Shown here one piece after another: positions 4,661-7,246 of a DNA stretch of 7,246 bases (position 1 is the stretch's first letter; the number at the start of each line of letters is the position of its first letter). The notes below the pieces were generated by a model that did not search any database, was not told the DNA's origin, and saw nothing but the letters and a program-made list of their open reading frames with translations. The stretch comes from Spirochaetaceae bacterium (GTDB lineage: Bacteria > Spirochaetota > Spirochaetia > Treponematales > Breznakiellaceae). The translations under genes were made by a program, and so were the position numbers. The stretch covers positions 1 through 7,246 of the forward strand of contig JAIRSQ010000186.1 in NCBI GenBank assembly GCA_031255395.1, read 5' to 3'.

Positions 4661-5215
4661 ATGCCTTCATTTTTCGATAACAATCAAAAAGACGCGGTTC
4701 CTACCGCAACCTTTTCTAAAACCACGCGCCTTAAAGGATTTTTGCGTTTCGACGGGATTGTCTGCATTATGGGCAAATTTAGCGGCACTATTGAAGCTAA
4801 GGGCGATCTTATTGTCGGCAAGGGCGCCAAAGTGGAATGCGATCATATCTATGTCCGCTCTATAACGGCGCACGGTTCGGTAACCGCGCATATAAAGGCC
4901 GAGGATAAAGTCGATCTGATGCAGGGCAGCGAAGTTCGCGGCGACATAAGGGCGGGACGACTGAGAATAGCGGACGGCGTGTTGTTCGAAGGCCGTTGCA
5001 GCATGATAGACAGGGACGCCGGCACCGAATTGTTTTCGTTATCCACCCCCCAGATAAAAGCGGCGTTGCGTCCTGACATTTACGGCATAAGGTACGCGTC
5101 CGAAGACGCTGAAAGCGCGTCCGGCATGTTGGAAACATCGCCCGGAGCGGATACGCCAGAAATGGCGGAGTTCTCCGGAGGAACGCCGCACGAGGCGGAA
5201 AACCTTTCAAATTGA
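4661..5215 (+). CDS. Bactofilin (polymer-forming cytoskeletal protein)
   Basis: The product is 184 aa. Residues ~20-115 are the bactofilin domain (PF04519/DUF583 family), a right-handed beta-helix built of short repeats with alternating Gly and hydrophobic residues (GKFSGTIEAKGDLIVGKGAKV, then VTAHIKAEDKVDLMQGSEVRGDIRAGRLRI). Bactofilins polymerise without nucleotide and often work in cell shape, stalk or envelope organisation at the inner membrane face. The short N-terminal tail (1-19) has no obvious membrane anchor. The ~70-residue acidic, low-complexity C-terminus (116-184) looks disordered. Start ATG 4661 has only a weak ribosome-binding site (AAAG), so coupling to the receiver-domain gene ending at 4650 is likely. 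Its stop TGA (5213-5215) overlaps the TTG start of argH. Confidence 0.88.
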   Translation: MPSFFDNNQKDAVPTATFSKTTRLKGFLRFDGIVCIMGKFSGTIEAKGDLIVGKGAKVECDHIYVRSITAHGSVTAHIKAEDKVDLMQGSEVRGDIRAGRLRIADGVLFEGRCSMIDRDAGTELFSLSTPQIKAALRPDIYGIRYASEDAESASGMLETSPGADTPEMAEFSGGTPHEAENLSN

Positions 5216-6615
5216 ACGGCGATAAACCCACAGGAGCGGTGCTTTGGGCGGGGCGGCTTGCGGAAAGACCGGACGCCGAAGCTTTTGCGTTCCAATCGTC
5301 TATAAACATTGACAAGCGGCTGGTCTTTGATGATATTGAGGGTAGCCGCGCCCATGTCGCGACGCTTGGCAGGCAAGGCATATTGGACGCCGGCACTGCG
5401 GAGGCACTGGACGCGGAACTCTTGAAAATTGCGGAGGAAATCCGCTCCGGCAAACTGCCTGTAGACGAGGGCTCCGAGGACGTACACTCATTCATCGAAG
5501 GGGTTCTGACTGAGCGGCTGGGCGATGCGGGACGTTCCGTTCACGCCGGCAGGAGCCGCAACGATCAAGTGGCGCTCGACACGAGGCTCTACTTAAAACG
5601 CCGCGTGCCGGAACTTCAAAACGGGATTGGCGCCGTCATTGACACGTTGCTCGACATTGCGGAGCGGCACGCGGACAGCGTAATGCCCGGATATACCCAC
5701 CTCCAGCGGGCGCAGTGCGTAACGCTAGGATTTCACCTCTGCGCGTGGTCGTGCGCTCTGCGGCGCGACCGCCAGCGCTTCGCCGAAGCGCTGGCGCGCA
5801 TAGACGAGTGCCCGCTTGGAGCGGGAGCGCTGGCGGGAACAACGTTGCCTTTGGACCGTGAAAACACGGCGTCAGCCCTCGGCTTTTCAAGGCCGACGCT
5901 AAACGCCATGGACAGCGTCGCCGACAGGGACTTCGCTCTGGAACTGGCTTCAGTCTGCGCCATCACCCAGACGCACCTTTCGCGCTTTTGCGAGGACGCC
6001 GTCCTATGGTCAAGCGAGGAGTTTGGATTTGTCGACATGGCGGAAGCGTGGAGCACGGGCTCGTCGATAATGCCGCAGAAAAAAAACCCCGACTTCGCCG
6101 AGCTTATACGCGGAAAGGCCGGACGGGCGACTGGAAACATGGTAACGCTGTTCACTCTGCTAAAAGGATTGCCATACGCTTACAACAAGGATTTACAGGA
6201 AGATAAGGAGGCATTATTCGACAGTCTTGACACGGTGGAAACGTGCCTGCGTATGTTTCGCGGGATGATGGCGGGGGCGAGTTTCAATACTGTCAGGATG
6301 GCGGAGGCCGCGACAGGCGGCTTTCTTGAGGCTACGGACGCCGCCGAGTACCTTGTCCGCAAGGGACTGCCTTTCAGGAAGGCGCACGAGGCGGCCGCTT
6401 TGGCCGTACGCGACTGTATCGCGGCAGGACAAAACGGCATTGCCTGCCGCAGCCTCGCCGAACTCCGTGAGCGCTCGCCGCTCTTCGACAACGATGTTTA
6501 CGCTCTCTTTTCTCCCGCCGCCTGCGCCGATGCCCGCCGCCTTCCCGGCGGAACCGCGCCGGAAGAAGTCCGACGCCAGATAGCCGCCCTGCGAGCGGCG
6601 AAGACTTGCGGATAA
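5212..6615 (+). CDS. argH: Argininosuccinate lyase
   Basis: The product is 467 aa, normal for the family, and splits argininosuccinate into arginine and fumarate in the last step of arginine biosynthesis (cytosol, homotetramer). Visible family landmarks, in order, are LWAGR near residue 11, the HAGRSRNDQ box (111-119), GYTHLQ with catalytic His163 (160-165), the fumarase/ASL superfamily signature TGSSIMPQKKNPD (282-294) with the catalytic Ser in the GSS loop, and NKDLQEDKE (325-333). All are intact, so it is presumably active. The start is TTG at 5212, overlapping the bactofilin stop as TTGA. No strong Shine-Dalgarno site precedes it, so translation is probably coupled to the bactofilin. No other arg genes are adjacent. 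Pairing with a cytoskeletal gene looks positional, not functional. Confidence 0.97.
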   Translation: MNGDKPTGAVLWAGRLAERPDAEAFAFQSSINIDKRLVFDDIEGSRAHVATLGRQGILDAGTAEALDAELLKIAEEIRSGKLPVDEGSEDVHSFIEGVLTERLGDAGRSVHAGRSRNDQVALDTRLYLKRRVPELQNGIGAVIDTLLDIAERHADSVMPGYTHLQRAQCVTLGFHLCAWSCALRRDRQRFAEALARIDECPLGAGALAGTTLPLDRENTASALGFSRPTLNAMDSVADRDFALELASVCAITQTHLSRFCEDAVLWSSEEFGFVDMAEAWSTGSSIMPQKKNPDFAELIRGKAGRATGNMVTLFTLLKGLPYAYNKDLQEDKEALFDSLDTVETCLRMFRGMMAGASFNTVRMAEAATGGFLEATDAAEYLVRKGLPFRKAHEAAALAVRDCIAAGQNGIACRSLAELRERSPLFDNDVYALFSPAACADARRLPGGTAPEEVRRQIAALRAAKTCG

Positions 6616-6832
6616 CCGGTTTAACGTCATCTAATCCGCAAACTTACTCGCAAGGACTACTCGCAACCCAAAATCGAAAACATTGCCTATTGCTCATTTG
6701 TCAGATGGATTGCTTCGCCCTGAGCGTCGGCTGAGAGGCCGGGACAGAGTCCGTCCGTTGCCGCTTGCGGGCAAAGTCGCGGAGACGGGTTTTTGAGGCG
6801 GTTTTGCTGCCTAAGGGCCGGTTTTCGTGGGG
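6616..6832. other. Intergenic region after argH: short repeats and a REP fragment
   Basis: TACTCGCAA occurs twice 13 bp apart (6645-6653, 6658-6666). A CATTGCCTATTGCTCATT word (~6682-6699) leads into TGGATTGCTTCG (6706-6717), the right inner stem of the REP-like element without its partner. No gene is evident here. Confidence 0.5.
6751..6794 (+). terminator. Weak terminator candidate for the argH operon
   Basis: CCGTC/GACGG (6751-6755/6784-6788) encloses TTGCC/GGCAA (6758-6762/6770-6774). A G and then five T follow (6790-6794). The stems are short and interrupted, so this is a guess based mostly on its position after argH. Confidence 0.3.
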
Positions 6833-6840
6833 TTAGGCAG
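6807..6840. repeat. 8-bp inverted repeat at the transposase 3' end
   Basis: CTGCCTAA (6807-6814) pairs perfectly with TTAGGCAG (6833-6840) around 18 nt, and the right arm contains the transposase stop codon. No T-run follows on the minus strand. Single-strand transposases of the IS200/IS605 and RAYT types act on hairpins near element ends, so this may be an element terminus. It could also be a simple 3' RNA hairpin. Confidence 0.45.
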
Positions 6841-7246
6841 GTGGTGAAGCGGATTTGCGGGGGATTTTGGCGGGATTCCTCGGAGAGGGTCTGACCCTAG
6901 CCTTAATCCTCTGTGAGAGAGGCCTGCCCCCTCCCCTCGCCGACAAAAGTTCCGCCTCCTCCTCCCCCGCATCCTCGCTCCAACGCTCCGCCCCTTCAGG
7001 CGGCTCGTTTTCCACAATCCTCGACCAATACCGGTCGCCCCAGATGTGCCCCGTCCAGCCGTTCAACAAGTTACACCTCACTGCAAACGTCTGCTTGAGC
7101 CACTGCATTATCCGCGGCAACTGGAACCCGTCCGCAGGCTTGACGCAAAAGACGAGCAGGTCGTCTTTCAGACACAGTCCGCGAATCTCAAAATCAAAGC
7201 GCGCCGCCGTATCGTCCAAAACCCTGGCGAAAAGCCGGAGCGCCTT
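6833..7246 (-). CDS. IS200/RAYT-like transposase, 5' end cut by window
   Basis: The frame is open from the window edge to TAA at 6833-6835, giving 137 visible residues. A TTG at 7219 is inside the frame and is not needed as a start. The pattern LPRIMQWLKQTFAVRCNLLNGWTGHIWGDRYWSRIV (in pieces: IMQWLKQTFAVR, NLLNG, TGHIWGDRYWSRI) matches the C-terminal part of the Y1/REP-associated tyrosine transposase family. Those proteins cut and join single-stranded DNA at hairpins. The place where I would expect the metal-binding HUH pair (usual form MPNHxHLL or ENHIHFLI) reads LKDDLLVFCV, with no histidines, and the AVR-Y/F-N position is Cys. It may be inactive or belong to a divergent branch. The C-terminal ~40 residues are Arg/Pro-rich and look like translated repeat DNA. 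Confidence 0.65.
   Translation of the reverse strand, partial: KALRLFARVLDDTAARFDFEIRGLCLKDDLLVFCVKPADGFQLPRIMQWLKQTFAVRCNLLNGWTGHIWGDRYWSRIVENEPPEGAERWSEDAGEEEAELLSARGGGRPLSQRIKARVRPSPRNPAKIPRKSASPPA

Noticed and set aside
4860..5495. 211-codon minus-strand ORF across the bactofilin/argH junction
   Set aside because: It is antisense to two well-supported genes, and its Ser/Arg/Pro-rich product is typical of a shadow frame.

Overview
The window looks like a bacterial chromosome segment of roughly balanced base composition with frequent TTG starts. It has a housekeeping operon on its right half and a repeat- and mobile-element-rich left half. The combination of a bactofilin next to argH, many dispersed palindromic repeats, and small IS200-like and RelE/HigB-like genes suggests a gut-type spirochaete (Treponema-like). 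This is recall of gene families, not a search result, so the taxonomic guess is only moderately supported.

Layout. At 1-98 (minus) is the N-terminus of a RelE/HigB-type toxin, cut by the window edge. A perfect 16-bp inverted repeat (194-209/252-267) lies between it and a complete tyrosine recombinase (321-1355, plus) that keeps all the catalytic residues. Two small unrecognised genes follow on the same strand (88 aa at 1535-1801 and 57 aa at 1810-1983), then two back-to-back hairpins (1995-2054) and a possible 46-aa ORF (2088-2228). This 0.2-2.2 kb block reads as a small integrated accessory module with no recognisable cargo function.

Region 2229-3950 is mostly repeats: tandem TGAGCAA units, two full copies of a palindromic REP/MITE-like element with GTCATTGCGAG ends (2312-2488 and 3645-3802), and a half copy (3528-3565). 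Between them, on the minus strand, sit a uracil-DNA-glycosylase-like gene broken by two one-base frameshifts (2712-3285) and a 42-aa single-membrane-span protein (2532-2660). A strong hairpin plus T-run at 3429-3459 terminates plus-strand transcription, although no plus-strand gene is visible upstream of it.

From a TATAAT-type promoter near 3872-3910 runs a tight plus-strand operon. It encodes a receiver-domain protein whose phosphoacceptor Asp is replaced by Asn (3955-4650), a bactofilin cytoskeletal protein (4661-5215) and argininosuccinate lyase ArgH (5212-6615, 4-nt overlap with the bactofilin). The last 600 bases contain another REP fragment, a weak terminator candidate and, on the minus strand, a partial IS200/RAYT-like transposase (6833-7246) that seems to lack the HUH histidine pair. 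A RAYT-like protein close to REP-like palindromes suggests, but does not prove, a mobiliser/repeat relationship.
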